Below, one piece after another: positions 41,174-47,863 of a stretch of DNA of 64,000 bases (positions are counted from its first letter, which is position 1; every line of letters begins with the position of its first letter). Below the pieces are notes generated by a model, which saw nothing but the letters and a program-made list of their open reading frames with translations, was not told the origin of the DNA and did not search any database. Origin of the DNA: Ramlibacter albus (GTDB taxonomy: Bacteria > Pseudomonadota > Gammaproteobacteria > Burkholderiales > Burkholderiaceae_C); the NCBI RefSeq assembly GCF_014297445.1, contig NZ_JACORU010000015.1, forward strand, positions 1-64,000. The letters are read 5' to 3'. The position numbers and the translations under genes are program-made.

Positions 41174-41739
41174 ACGATTTCAACATCACGCGCCGCGGGT
41201 TGATCTCGCTGGCCGCCGCCGCACTGGCGCCCCGCCTGGCCTTCGCCGAACTGCCCGGCGACTCCGTGTACCGCCTCGATGCGAAACTGGTGGACCAGAA
41301 CGGCAAGTCCTTCGAACTCGCCTCGCTGCAGGGCGCGCCGGTGCTCGCGACGATGTTCTACACGTCGTGCGACATGGTCTGCCCGATGATCTTCGAGACC
41401 GTGCACGCCACGCTGAAGGCGCTGCCGGCGGCGGACCGCGCGAAGGTGAAGATCCTGCTCGTGAGTTTCGACCCCGAGCACGACACCGTCGCCGCGCTGA
41501 AGAAGCAGGCCGTGCAGCGCCAGGCCGACACCGCGCAATGGGTGTTGGCCCGTGCCGACGAGGCCACCGCGCGCAAGGTCGCGGCCGTGCTGGGCATCCA
41601 GTACCGCAAGCTTGCCAACGGCGAGTACAACCACTCGAGCACGATCGACCTGCTGGACAAGCAGGGGCGCATCGTCGCGAAGACGGGCAAGCTGGGGACC
41701 GCGGACCCGGCGCTGGTGGGGGCGATCCGGAAAGCGTAG
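41170..41739 (+). CDS. SCO1/SenC-family copper chaperone
   Basis: This 189-residue protein has a Tat-like leader (ITRRGLISLAAAALA). The copper site is Cys67 and Cys71 in TSCDMVC plus His155 in EYNHSST. SCO proteins deliver copper or act as thiol reductants during copper-enzyme assembly. Its translational coupling to nirV after nirK suggests that it supplies NirK rather than a cytochrome oxidase. It ends 9 bases before the stop of a convergent antitoxin gene. Confidence 0.88.
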   Translation: MNDFNITRRGLISLAAAALAPRLAFAELPGDSVYRLDAKLVDQNGKSFELASLQGAPVLATMFYTSCDMVCPMIFETVHATLKALPAADRAKVKILLVSFDPEHDTVAALKKQAVQRQADTAQWVLARADEATARKVAAVLGIQYRKLANGEYNHSSTIDLLDKQGRIVAKTGKLGTADPALVGAIRKA

Positions 41740-41748
41740 CGCTGCCGG

Positions 41749-42063
41749 CTAGGCTTTCTGCGGCACGAACTTCACCTTGAGCTCGCAGCCCACCGCGCTC
41801 GCGTAGCGCTTGAGCGTCGCCAGCGACGGCGCGTGCTTGCCCGCGGCCTCCAGGCGCGAGACGGCGCTCTTCGTGGTGCCCATCCTCTCGGCGACCGCGT
41901 CCTGGGTGAGCCCTGCGCGGGCACGCGCCTTGATCATCTGGCTGGCGATTTCATATTCGAGCGCCAGCGAGTCGTACTCCTCGGAGAAGCCCTTGCGTGC
42001 GCGGGCCTTGTCCAGGAAGTCCTGGTGCTTGTGCGGAACCGGCTTGTACTTCAAATCAGCCAC
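41749..42063 (-). CDS. XRE-family antitoxin (HigA-like)
   Basis: This 104-residue protein has a central HTH (EIASQMIKARARAGLTQDAVAERMGTTKSAVSRLEAAGKHAPSLATLKRYASAVG). It lies behind and overlaps by 8 bases the toxin gene at 42056. The HTH would bind the palindrome at 42389-42408 and repress the module. The toxin-first order is higBA-like. Confidence 0.85.
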   Translation of the reverse strand: MADLKYKPVPHKHQDFLDKARARKGFSEEYDSLALEYEIASQMIKARARAGLTQDAVAERMGTTKSAVSRLEAAGKHAPSLATLKRYASAVGCELKVKFVPQKA

Positions 42064-42382
42064 CTTGCAACTCCTTCAGGCGCTTGCGCGCCAACTTCAA
42101 CTCCCGAGCGGGTGTCTCCTGTGACTTCTTGATGAAGCCGTGGAGGATGACGATGCGCCTGCCCAGGACGAAGCAGTAGAACGCACGTCCGATCCCGGAA
42201 CGTCCACGCGCCCTAAGCTCGAAAAGGCCGTCGCCGAAAGCGCGCGAGTGAGGCAGCCGCAGGTCCGGACCATGCTCGACGAGCAACTCGACAACCCGCG
42301 CATAGTCGGCAAGCACATCGACAGGCCACGCTTCGATCCCTGCGAGTACGCGTTCATGGTAGTACTCGATCTCGAAAGTCAT
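42056..42382 (-). CDS. HigB/RelE-family toxin (phage Gp49-like)
   Basis: This 108-residue protein shows the Gp49/HigB pattern: YYHERVLAGIEAWPVDVLADYARVVELLVEHGPDLRLPHSRAFGDGLFELRARGRSGIGRAFYCFVLGRRIVILHGFIKKSQETPARELKLARKR. The ELR, R-Y/F and HGFxKKxxxTP elements are typical of these mRNA-cleaving toxins. It follows its promoter so closely that the mRNA is probably leaderless. Confidence 0.87.
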   Translation of the reverse strand: MTFEIEYYHERVLAGIEAWPVDVLADYARVVELLVEHGPDLRLPHSRAFGDGLFELRARGRSGIGRAFYCFVLGRRIVILHGFIKKSQETPARELKLARKRLKELQGG

Positions 42383-42387
42383 CGGTC

Positions 42388-42416
42388 ATGTTAGCAAATA
42401 CGCTAACACATCGCAA
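42388..42416 (-). promoter_or_regulatory. promoter and 7-bp inverted-repeat operator of the 42382 module
   Basis: On the minus strand, TTGCGA (42411-42416) and TAACAT (42388-42393) are 17 bases apart. The operator TGTTAGC-N6-GCTAACA (42389-42408) covers the spacer and -10. The toxin ATG begins only 5 bases beyond the -10, so the transcript should start at or within a base or two of the start codon. Confidence 0.65.
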
Positions 42417-42422
42417 CCGGCG

Positions 42423-43382
42423 TCAGGAGATGATCTCGTCGGCGCGCGCCAGCACCGCCTTCGAGATCGCCAGCCCGAAGCTCGCCGCCGTGCGCGAGTT
42501 GATCACGAGGTCGAAGCGGTCCGGGTGTTCGATGGCGATGTCGCCCACTTTCGTGCCGCGCATCACCTTGGCGAGTTGCGAGGCGCAGCGGCGGTACAAC
42601 GCCCCCACGTGCGGCCCATAGGACATCAGCCCGCCTGCCTCCGGGTAGTCGCGAAAAGGGGCCACCATCGGCAGCTTCGCGAAGACGGCGGCGCCGGCGA
42701 TGGTGCGGCTGTGCACGCGCAGCGTCTGGCTCGACAGCACCAGCAGTGCATCCACACGCCGGCTGGCGGCTGTCGAGAACACGCCGGCGATTTCTTCGCC
42801 GGAGCGGATCTCCATGTGCACCGGCTCCTTGCGCAGCACGCGGACGGTCGACTCGGCGACTTCGCGTTGCAGGCCGGACGACGTGGGGTCCGACAGCACA
42901 CCGATGCGCGACAACTTCGGCGCGACTTCGGCGAGCAGTTCCATGCGTTTGCGCGTGATGGCGGGCACGTCCACGAACACGCCTGTCACGTTGCCGCCGG
43001 GGCGCGACAGGCTGGCGGCGAAGCCGCTCTTCACTGGGTCGTAAGAATCGTCGACTGCGACAATGGGAACAGTGCGCGTCGCGGCGCGCGCGGCCGCCAG
43101 CGGCTGGTTGCCCCGCGCGAAGATGACGGTCGGCGCCGACTGCGCGACCTCCACGGCGAGTGTCGTCAAGCGCTGGACGTCACCGCCTGCATTGACGTCC
43201 GTCACCCGCACCGTCTTGCCGTCGACGAAGCCGAGGTCGCGTAATGCGTCGACGAACTCCTGCTCGTACGAGGCGCGGGGCGGGCTGAGGCGCAGGATGA
43301 CGAGGCGCGGTACGACGCCCTGCGCGAACGCACCTGCCATGGATGCCACGGCCGTACCGGTGATGAATGTGCGGCGACGCAT
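42423..43382 (-). CDS. ABC-type substrate-binding protein, orphan
   Basis: This 319-residue protein belongs to the ABC_sub_bind (TrpX/YtfQ-like, DUF534) family: VILRLSPPRASYEQEFVDALRDLGFVDGKTVRV, PTVIFARGNQPLAAARAATRTVPIVAVDDSYDPVKSGFAASLSRPGGNVTGV and KRMELLAEVAPKLSRIGVL. A twin-arginine-like leader (MRRRTFITGTAVASMAGAFAQ) suggests export. No permease or ATPase lies beside it. Such orphan binding proteins are very abundant in Comamonadaceae. The ligand is unknown. Confidence 0.78.
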   Translation of the reverse strand: MRRRTFITGTAVASMAGAFAQGVVPRLVILRLSPPRASYEQEFVDALRDLGFVDGKTVRVTDVNAGGDVQRLTTLAVEVAQSAPTVIFARGNQPLAAARAATRTVPIVAVDDSYDPVKSGFAASLSRPGGNVTGVFVDVPAITRKRMELLAEVAPKLSRIGVLSDPTSSGLQREVAESTVRVLRKEPVHMEIRSGEEIAGVFSTAASRRVDALLVLSSQTLRVHSRTIAGAAVFAKLPMVAPFRDYPEAGGLMSYGPHVGALYRRCASQLAKVMRGTKVGDIAIEHPDRFDLVINSRTAASFGLAISKAVLARADEIIS

Positions 43383-43413
43383 CGGCGCAGCCTAACAAAG
43401 AGCCTCAGCCGGC

Positions 43414-43950
43414 TCAATAGGGCTCGAATGCGACCCCGTGCTTGCGCAACTGCGACACCATCAGCTCGCGCCACGGGCCGCGCGGTGACCAGATGCGGGC
43501 AACCGCTTCGTAGGCGCGCTCGGGCGGCTCGTGCAGGGCGATGACCCGGTACAGGAACATCATCGTCGACGCCCGCATGTTCACCTGGCAGTGCACCAGC
43601 ACCTTCTTGCCCGCAAGGCGGGTGAGCGCGCCGGCGACTTCGAGGTAGTGCTTCTCTTCGGGGGAGCCGAAGGGTATCGGCACGTGCACGAACTCGATGC
43701 CCTGCTTCTGCAGGATCGCATGTTCGTCGGCGACGGCGTCCGGCACGGTACTCGGCGCGAGGTAGATCACCGCCTGGAAGCCGGCCTCCCCGAGCGCCGC
43801 CAGGGCGCGTGCGGGAGGCTGGCCGGACGTCACGAGCAGTGGCGAGACCTGCACTTCGTTGGGCAGGCGCGGCGAAGCTTGCGCGTAGGCGCCAAGCGGA
43901 ATGAGCACCGCGGCCATGAACGCCCGCCTGCTGGGCATGTCGTTGTCCAC
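43414..43950 (-). CDS. exported tyrosine-phosphatase-like protein with a shortened P-loop
   Basis: This 178-residue protein has a Tat-like leader (MPSRRAFMAAVLIPLGAYA). The body resembles bacterial dual-specificity phosphatases: VTSGQPPARALAALGEAGFQAVIYLAP and KKVLVHCQVNMRASTMMFLYR. The loop is HC-x4-R instead of the canonical HC-x5-R, a variant seen in some putative phosphatases, so activity is doubtful. GTG at 43950 is preferred because AGGAGG lies 4 bases ahead; the ATG at 43938 is 16 bases away. Confidence 0.7.
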   Translation of the reverse strand: MDNDMPSRRAFMAAVLIPLGAYAQASPRLPNEVQVSPLLVTSGQPPARALAALGEAGFQAVIYLAPSTVPDAVADEHAILQKQGIEFVHVPIPFGSPEEKHYLEVAGALTRLAGKKVLVHCQVNMRASTMMFLYRVIALHEPPERAYEAVARIWSPRGPWRELMVSQLRKHGVAFEPY

Positions 43951-43958
43951 GGTACCTC

Positions 43959-44222
43959 CTAATCCGCGACGAACACCATTCCCATCGTGCCGAACGTCAT
44001 CGTCCGCTCGCCCACTGTCGTGGTGGAGGCAACGCCGTACGAGTGGTAGTTCGAAGCAAATGCCGCGAGCTGCCCGACGCCCAACGCCCCCGCCAGCGGG
44101 CTGCGCTGCGCGATCGTCTCTTTCAACTTCGCGCGGTGCCGCTCGGGCGAGGGGTTGAGCACGAAAGCAAGGACGAGCAGGAACACCAGCGCGGCGAGGG
44201 TGATGACGAGTTTTCGGGTCAT
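43959..44222 (-). CDS. small exported or membrane-anchored protein, unknown
   Basis: This 87-residue protein has an N-terminal hydrophobic segment (LVITLAALVFLLVLAFVLN, about residues 5-23) acting as signal or anchor, then a soluble part (PSPERHRAKLKETIAQRSPLAGALGVG... SYGVASTTTVGERTMTFGTMGMVFVAD). AAGGA precedes the ATG at 44222. The PERHRAKLKETI segment recalls short DUF4359-like proteins, but I do not recognise it with confidence. It lies 8 bases before the phosphatase-like gene on the same strand. Confidence 0.6.
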   Translation of the reverse strand: MTRKLVITLAALVFLLVLAFVLNPSPERHRAKLKETIAQRSPLAGALGVGQLAAFASNYHSYGVASTTTVGERTMTFGTMGMVFVAD

Positions 44223-44265
44223 GGAGCGTCCTTGCGCAATCAGCCGCGATCGTAGCAACATGCTC

Positions 44266-44294
44266 TTGACAGCATATGCCTCCGAAGACATAAT
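44266..44294 (+). promoter_or_regulatory. strong sigma-70 promoter giving a leaderless toxin mRNA
   Basis: TTGACA (44266-44271) and CATAAT (44289-44294) are separated by exactly 17 bases. The toxin ATG is at 44301, the position where transcription would start. The spacer begins with the palindrome GCATATGC, a possible operator. Confidence 0.7.
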
Positions 44295-44300
44295 TCGTTG

Positions 44301-44666
44301 ATGTCATGGGACGTCGAATACACCGACGAGCTCGAAAGCTGGTGGTCGACGCTCTCAGGGGATGAGCGGGAATCCGTGGATGCATCGGTCCGCTTGCTGG
44401 AAGCTTGCGGGCCGAATCTCGGTTACCCGCACTCCTCGGGTATCGGCAAGTCGCGTCATCCCCACATGCGCGAATTGCGGGTCCAGCATGAAGGGCGGCC
44501 CTACAGGGTGCTCTATGCGTTCGATCCGCGCAGGTGCGCCATCCTGCTCATCGGGGGTGACAAGACGGGCGACGCCCGCTGGTACGAGAAGTTCGTGCCG
44601 GTCGCGGACAGGCTGTACGACGTCCACCTGGACGAGTTGAGAAAGGAAGGGTCGATCAATGGCTAA
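44301..44666 (+). CDS. HigB/RelE-family toxin (Gp49-like)
   Basis: This 121-residue protein carries DVEYTDELESWWSTLSGDERESVDASVRLLEACGPNLGYPHSSGIGKSRHPHMRELRVQHEGRPYRVLYAFDPRRCAILLIGGDKTGD, the standard HigB-type layout (ELR, R-Y-R-V-L-Y, GGDK). The ATG at 44301 is preferred over the TTG at 44298 because the promoter predicts initiation there. It overlaps the HTH antitoxin gene by 8 bases. Confidence 0.87.
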   Translation: MSWDVEYTDELESWWSTLSGDERESVDASVRLLEACGPNLGYPHSSGIGKSRHPHMRELRVQHEGRPYRVLYAFDPRRCAILLIGGDKTGDARWYEKFVPVADRLYDVHLDELRKEGSING

Positions 44667-44970
44667 GAAGTTCAGCGCACTGCGCGCCAGGATGACCCCC
44701 GAGGCGCAAGCACGCGCGGCGGCCCGCGCGGAGGCGATGCTGGTCGAGATGCAGCTGCAGGAGTTGCGCAAGAGCCGCAATGTGACACAGACGCAACTCG
44801 CCGCTGCGCTTCAAGTGGAGCAGGCCGCTATCTCCCGGCTGGAGAAGCGGGAGGACATGTACGTGAGCACGCTGCGTCAATACGTACGTGCGCTTGGTGG
44901 GGAATTGAAGCTGATCGCCGCCTTCCCCGAAGGCGACATCCAGTTGCACACTTTCGAGCCAGCGCGTTAG
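44659..44970 (+). CDS. XRE-family antitoxin
   Basis: This 103-residue protein has an N-terminal helical region (MTPEAQARAAARAEAMLVEMQLQELRKSRN) and an HTH (VTQTQLAAALQVEQAAISRLEKREDMYVSTLRQYVRALGGELKLIA). It is the second gene of the leaderless toxin-antitoxin operon. Its stop lies 4 bases from the stop of the convergent FMN-protein gene. Confidence 0.88.
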   Translation: MAKKFSALRARMTPEAQARAAARAEAMLVEMQLQELRKSRNVTQTQLAAALQVEQAAISRLEKREDMYVSTLRQYVRALGGELKLIAAFPEGDIQLHTFEPAR

Positions 44971-44974
44971 CCCC

Positions 44975-45580
44975 TCACAAGTCCGGCTGGTACCGCCGCT
45001 CCATCTCCTCGCGCGTCTCCGGCGCCACGCGGATGCCGGTCTGCTCGCTGATCATCTGGCCGGCCGTTGGAAGGAAGGAGCGGTCGACCTTCGACGACTC
45101 CGACCACAGCTTCGAACGCAGGAAAGCCTTCGCGCAGTGCAGGTAGGCCGCGGCGACGGTGACGCGGATGACGAGCTTGGGCGCGCGGCGCTCGTTGGTG
45201 CAGGCGGCGATGTCCTCGTCGGCGGTGGCCAGCACCGCATCGCCGTTGACGCGCAGCGTCTCGTCGAAGCCGGGGATCATGAAGAGCAGGCCCACCTTGC
45301 CGGTGGCAACGATGTTCTCCAGCGTATCGAGCCGGTTGTTGCCCGGCGCATCGGGGATCAGCAGCCGCCCCTGGGCATCCACCTTCACGAAGCCGGGGTC
45401 GCCGCCACGCGGTGACGCATCGGTGTTGAACTCCGTGTCGCAACTGGAAAGCACAACGAAAGGCGACAACGCGATGAAGTTGCGGCAATGCACATCCAGC
45501 GCGGGGATTTCCTTGCGCACGGCGCGCGGTTGTGGCTGCGCGTAGAGGGTGCGAAGGGTGGCGAGGTCGTCGATCTGCAT
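44975..45580 (-). CDS. pyridoxamine-phosphate-oxidase-like FMN-binding protein
   Basis: This 201-residue protein belongs to the PNPOx-like split-barrel family (MSMEG_1061-type FMN-dependent): HCRNFIALSPFVVLSSCDTEFNTDASPRGGDPGFVKVDAQGRLLIPDAPGNNRLDTLENIVATGKVGLLFMIPGFDETLRVNG. The start is the ATG at 45580 with AAGGAG 11 bases ahead. Members reduce or bind small molecules with FMN or F420; the substrate is unknown. A KTSC gene lies upstream on the same strand. Confidence 0.8.
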   Translation of the reverse strand: MQIDDLATLRTLYAQPQPRAVRKEIPALDVHCRNFIALSPFVVLSSCDTEFNTDASPRGGDPGFVKVDAQGRLLIPDAPGNNRLDTLENIVATGKVGLLFMIPGFDETLRVNGDAVLATADEDIAACTNERRAPKLVIRVTVAAAYLHCAKAFLRSKLWSESSKVDRSFLPTAGQMISEQTGIRVAPETREEMERRYQPDL

Positions 45581-45594
45581 GGGCGCAGTGCTCC

Positions 45595-45873
45595 TTACTT
45601 GGATTCGTCGTCGCCACCGAACAGGTCGCGCAGGTCCTTGGGCTTGCCTCCCGCGCCCGAAGACCTGGGCGTGCCCTTCGGGTACTCCTCCGCGATCCGG
45701 TCTTCCCAATACGTGGTGGGATTCGGCGCCGCGCACATCCGCCGGAACACCTCTTCCGGCACATGCTTGTACGCCAGCACGCGCCCGTCGTCCCAGTGCA
45801 GGTCCAGCTGCTTCGAGCCGGCGTCGTAGTCGGCCTTGCGGATGCGGCCGCTGTTGAACGTCTTCACAACCAT
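45595..45873 (-). CDS. KTSC-domain protein
   Basis: This 92-residue protein: the KTSC-type core spans FNSGRIRKADYDAGSKQLDLHWDDGRVLAYKHVPEEVFRRMCAAPNPTTYWEDRIAEEY. The usual signature serine-cysteine segment is weak, but overall layout fits. The C-terminus is charged and probably disordered. Its start overlaps the end of the membrane hydrolase gene by 10 bases. Function unknown; KTSC domains are small modules found with RNA- or nucleotide-linked proteins. Confidence 0.7.
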   Translation of the reverse strand: MVVKTFNSGRIRKADYDAGSKQLDLHWDDGRVLAYKHVPEEVFRRMCAAPNPTTYWEDRIAEEYPKGTPRSSGAGGKPKDLRDLFGGDDESK

Positions 45874-46442
45874 CCGATCCCTCCCCGCCAGCGGCGCAAG
45901 GTCGCCACCAGTTCGGCGTCCGCCCGCGCGCTCACCAGCGCGAGCGGGGTGTAGCCGGTGCGCGTGGCACGCGCGAAAGTCCATGCGAGCAGCAGCGCGG
46001 TGATCACCATGTTCTGCCAGCCCACCAGCGGCCACTGCCCGGCCCACGCGAACTCGGGCTTGGGCGACAGCGGGGCGAGGTAGTAGATGCCCCAGATGTC
46101 CTGCGGCGTGGAGCCACGCGAGCCGATGAGGTCGCACAGGAAGTGCAGGTGCACCGCCACGAAGGCGCAACCCAGCACCATCGCGCGGCGCGTGGCGAGC
46201 GCCGCGCACATGGCGGCGATGACGACGGCGGCGGGCAAGCCGTGGCCGTACATGCGATGGAATTCCTGGTAGTAGTTGGTCTCCGGCAACCCGAAGGTGC
46301 GGGTCGCGAAGTCCACCACGATGCCTACGCCGTCCAGGTCGGGCGCGACTCCCGCGAGCGCCACCAGCGCCTTGTCGCGCGGGCTCGCCTGCAGCCGCTC
46401 GAGAGCCACCCATCCGACCAGGAAGTGCGTGATGGGGCTCAT
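45864..46442 (-). CDS. YdjM-like inner-membrane metal-dependent hydrolase family protein
   Basis: This 192-residue membrane protein has the histidine/aspartate pattern of the YdjM/LexA-regulated hydrolase family: MSPITHFLVGWVALERL, LVALAGVAPDLDGVGIVVDFATRTFG, FHRMYGHGLPAAVVI and HLHFLCDLIGSRG. The conserved H, PDLD, HRxxxHG and HxxxD residues are all visible. Activity has not been established for the family. It lies 9 bases after the PAP2 gene. Confidence 0.8.
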   Translation of the reverse strand: MSPITHFLVGWVALERLQASPRDKALVALAGVAPDLDGVGIVVDFATRTFGLPETNYYQEFHRMYGHGLPAAVVIAAMCAALATRRAMVLGCAFVAVHLHFLCDLIGSRGSTPQDIWGIYYLAPLSPKPEFAWAGQWPLVGWQNMVITALLLAWTFARATRTGYTPLALVSARADAELVATLRRWRGGIGWL

Positions 46443-46451
46443 CGCATGGCG

Positions 46452-47000
46452 CTACCAGGTGTGCGTGTAGTTCAGCACCACGGCCTTGTCGAAGTAGCCG
46501 ATGCTGGCTGTCGAACGCGGCGTGGTGTAGCGGCCGGTGAAGGCCCAGGACGACAGCACACCCACCGCCGCGCCGGCGACGACGTCACGGGTGAAGTGGT
46601 TGTGCGTGTGGACCCGCTTGTACGCCGTGGCCGTGGCGAGCGCATAGAACGGCAGCGCCCACTGCAGCGAATAGCGCTGGTGCACGAAGCCGGCGGCGGC
46701 GAACGTGACCGCGGCGTGGCCGGACGGGAAACTGTCCTTCTCGCGGCCGTCGGGGCGCTCCTCGCGCACCAGCTTCTTGAGCACTTCGGTGCTGCCTGCC
46801 GCCAGCGCGGTGGAGAACACGAGCTGGCGCACGCCCTCCATGTCGTCGTGGTACACACCCACCGCCATGGCAGCCGCGGGGAGCGCCACGCGCATCACCT
46901 GGCCGAAGCGGTCTTTCCGGGAGATCTCCGTCTGTGCCTGGGCGGACAAGGCCACCAGGACACCGGCCGAGGCGGCCGCGATGCGTAGGAAGGTTGTCAT
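46452..47000 (-). CDS. PAP2-family (lipid) phosphatase, exported
   Basis: This 182-residue protein has a signal peptide (ASAGVLVALSAQAQ). The PAP2 motifs are KKLVREERPDG (K-x6-RP), SFPSGHAAV (PSGH) and ATAYKRVHTHNHFTRDVVAGAAVG (SR/K-x-x-x-H-x3-D variant). The enzyme would dephosphorylate lipid pyrophosphates or phosphatidates in the periplasm. It follows the DMT gene after 11 bases on the same strand, but a functional link to phosphonate use is not evident. Confidence 0.85.
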   Translation of the reverse strand: MTTFLRIAAASAGVLVALSAQAQTEISRKDRFGQVMRVALPAAAMAVGVYHDDMEGVRQLVFSTALAAGSTEVLKKLVREERPDGREKDSFPSGHAAVTFAAAGFVHQRYSLQWALPFYALATATAYKRVHTHNHFTRDVVAGAAVGVLSSWAFTGRYTTPRSTASIGYFDKAVVLNYTHTW

Positions 47001-47011
47001 GGCGGGCAAGC

Positions 47012-47863
47012 TTAACCCAACCGCAACGACACCACGCCGGCGACGATCACCGCCGTGCCGACGGCCCGCCGCGCGGTGAACTGCTCCTTGAGGAACCAGG
47101 TGCCAATCAGCGCGGCGAAGAGCACCGAGGTCTCGCGCAGCGCGGCGACCATGGCGACGGGCGCCCGTGTCATCGCCCAGAGCGCGATGCCGTACGACCC
47201 CAGCGATGCGGCCGCGCCGACGACGGCGACGGGTGCGCGTGCCTTGGCATACGGCCACGCCACGGCAAACCCGCGCCGGTACAGCACCAGCAGGCCGAAG
47301 GGCCAGCCATCCAGCAGGAACAGCATCGACACGTATTGCAGCGCGGAGCCGCCGTCGCGCGCCGCCGCGCGCACGCCGATCGCGTCGACGACGGTGTAGA
47401 GCGCGATCACCACGGCGTTGGAGAGCGCGAAGGCGACGGCCTTGGGGCGCTCGAGCGCATGCGACGACAGGCCCAGCACCAGCACGCCCGCGCACACGCC
47501 GAGGACGCCGGCCCAGGCCAGCGGCGACATCGTCTCGCCGACCGTCCATGCGGACGACGTGGCCACCAGCATCGGGCCCACACCGCGCATCAGCGGGTAG
47601 GTGAGCCCAAGGTCGCCATGCTTGTACGCGCCGGTGAGCGCGATGTAGTAGCCGATGTGGATGACCACCGAGGTGGCGATGTAGGGCCAGGCCGAAGCAG
47701 GCGGGATGCCCGCGAACAGCACGAGCGGCAGGCCGACGACCGTGCCCACGAGGTGGATGACGGCGGTGTCCAGCGCCTTGTCCGTGCTGGACTTGACGAG
47801 TGCATTCCAGCTGGCGTGCAGCAGCGCGCCGAAGAGGACGGCGGCTACGACGCCCCAGGTCAC
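47012..47863 (-). CDS. DMT/EamA membrane protein of phosphonate-utilisation type
   Basis: This 283-residue protein has ten hydrophobic helices in two EamA repeats (for example GVVAAVLFGALLHASWNALVKSS at the start and APVAMVAALRETSVLFAALIGTWFLKEQFTARRAVGTAVIVAG at the end). A DMT subfamily (TIGR03340, phn_DUF6) is known beside AEP genes, and this one is coupled to phnA by a GTGA overlap. It may move AEP, phosphonoacetate or a product such as acetate or an amino acid across the membrane. The start is GTG at 47863. Confidence 0.78.
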   Translation of the reverse strand: MTWGVVAAVLFGALLHASWNALVKSSTDKALDTAVIHLVGTVVGLPLVLFAGIPPASAWPYIATSVVIHIGYYIALTGAYKHGDLGLTYPLMRGVGPMLVATSSAWTVGETMSPLAWAGVLGVCAGVLVLGLSSHALERPKAVAFALSNAVVIALYTVVDAIGVRAAARDGGSALQYVSMLFLLDGWPFGLLVLYRRGFAVAWPYAKARAPVAVVGAAASLGSYGIALWAMTRAPVAMVAALRETSVLFAALIGTWFLKEQFTARRAVGTAVIVAGVVSLRLG

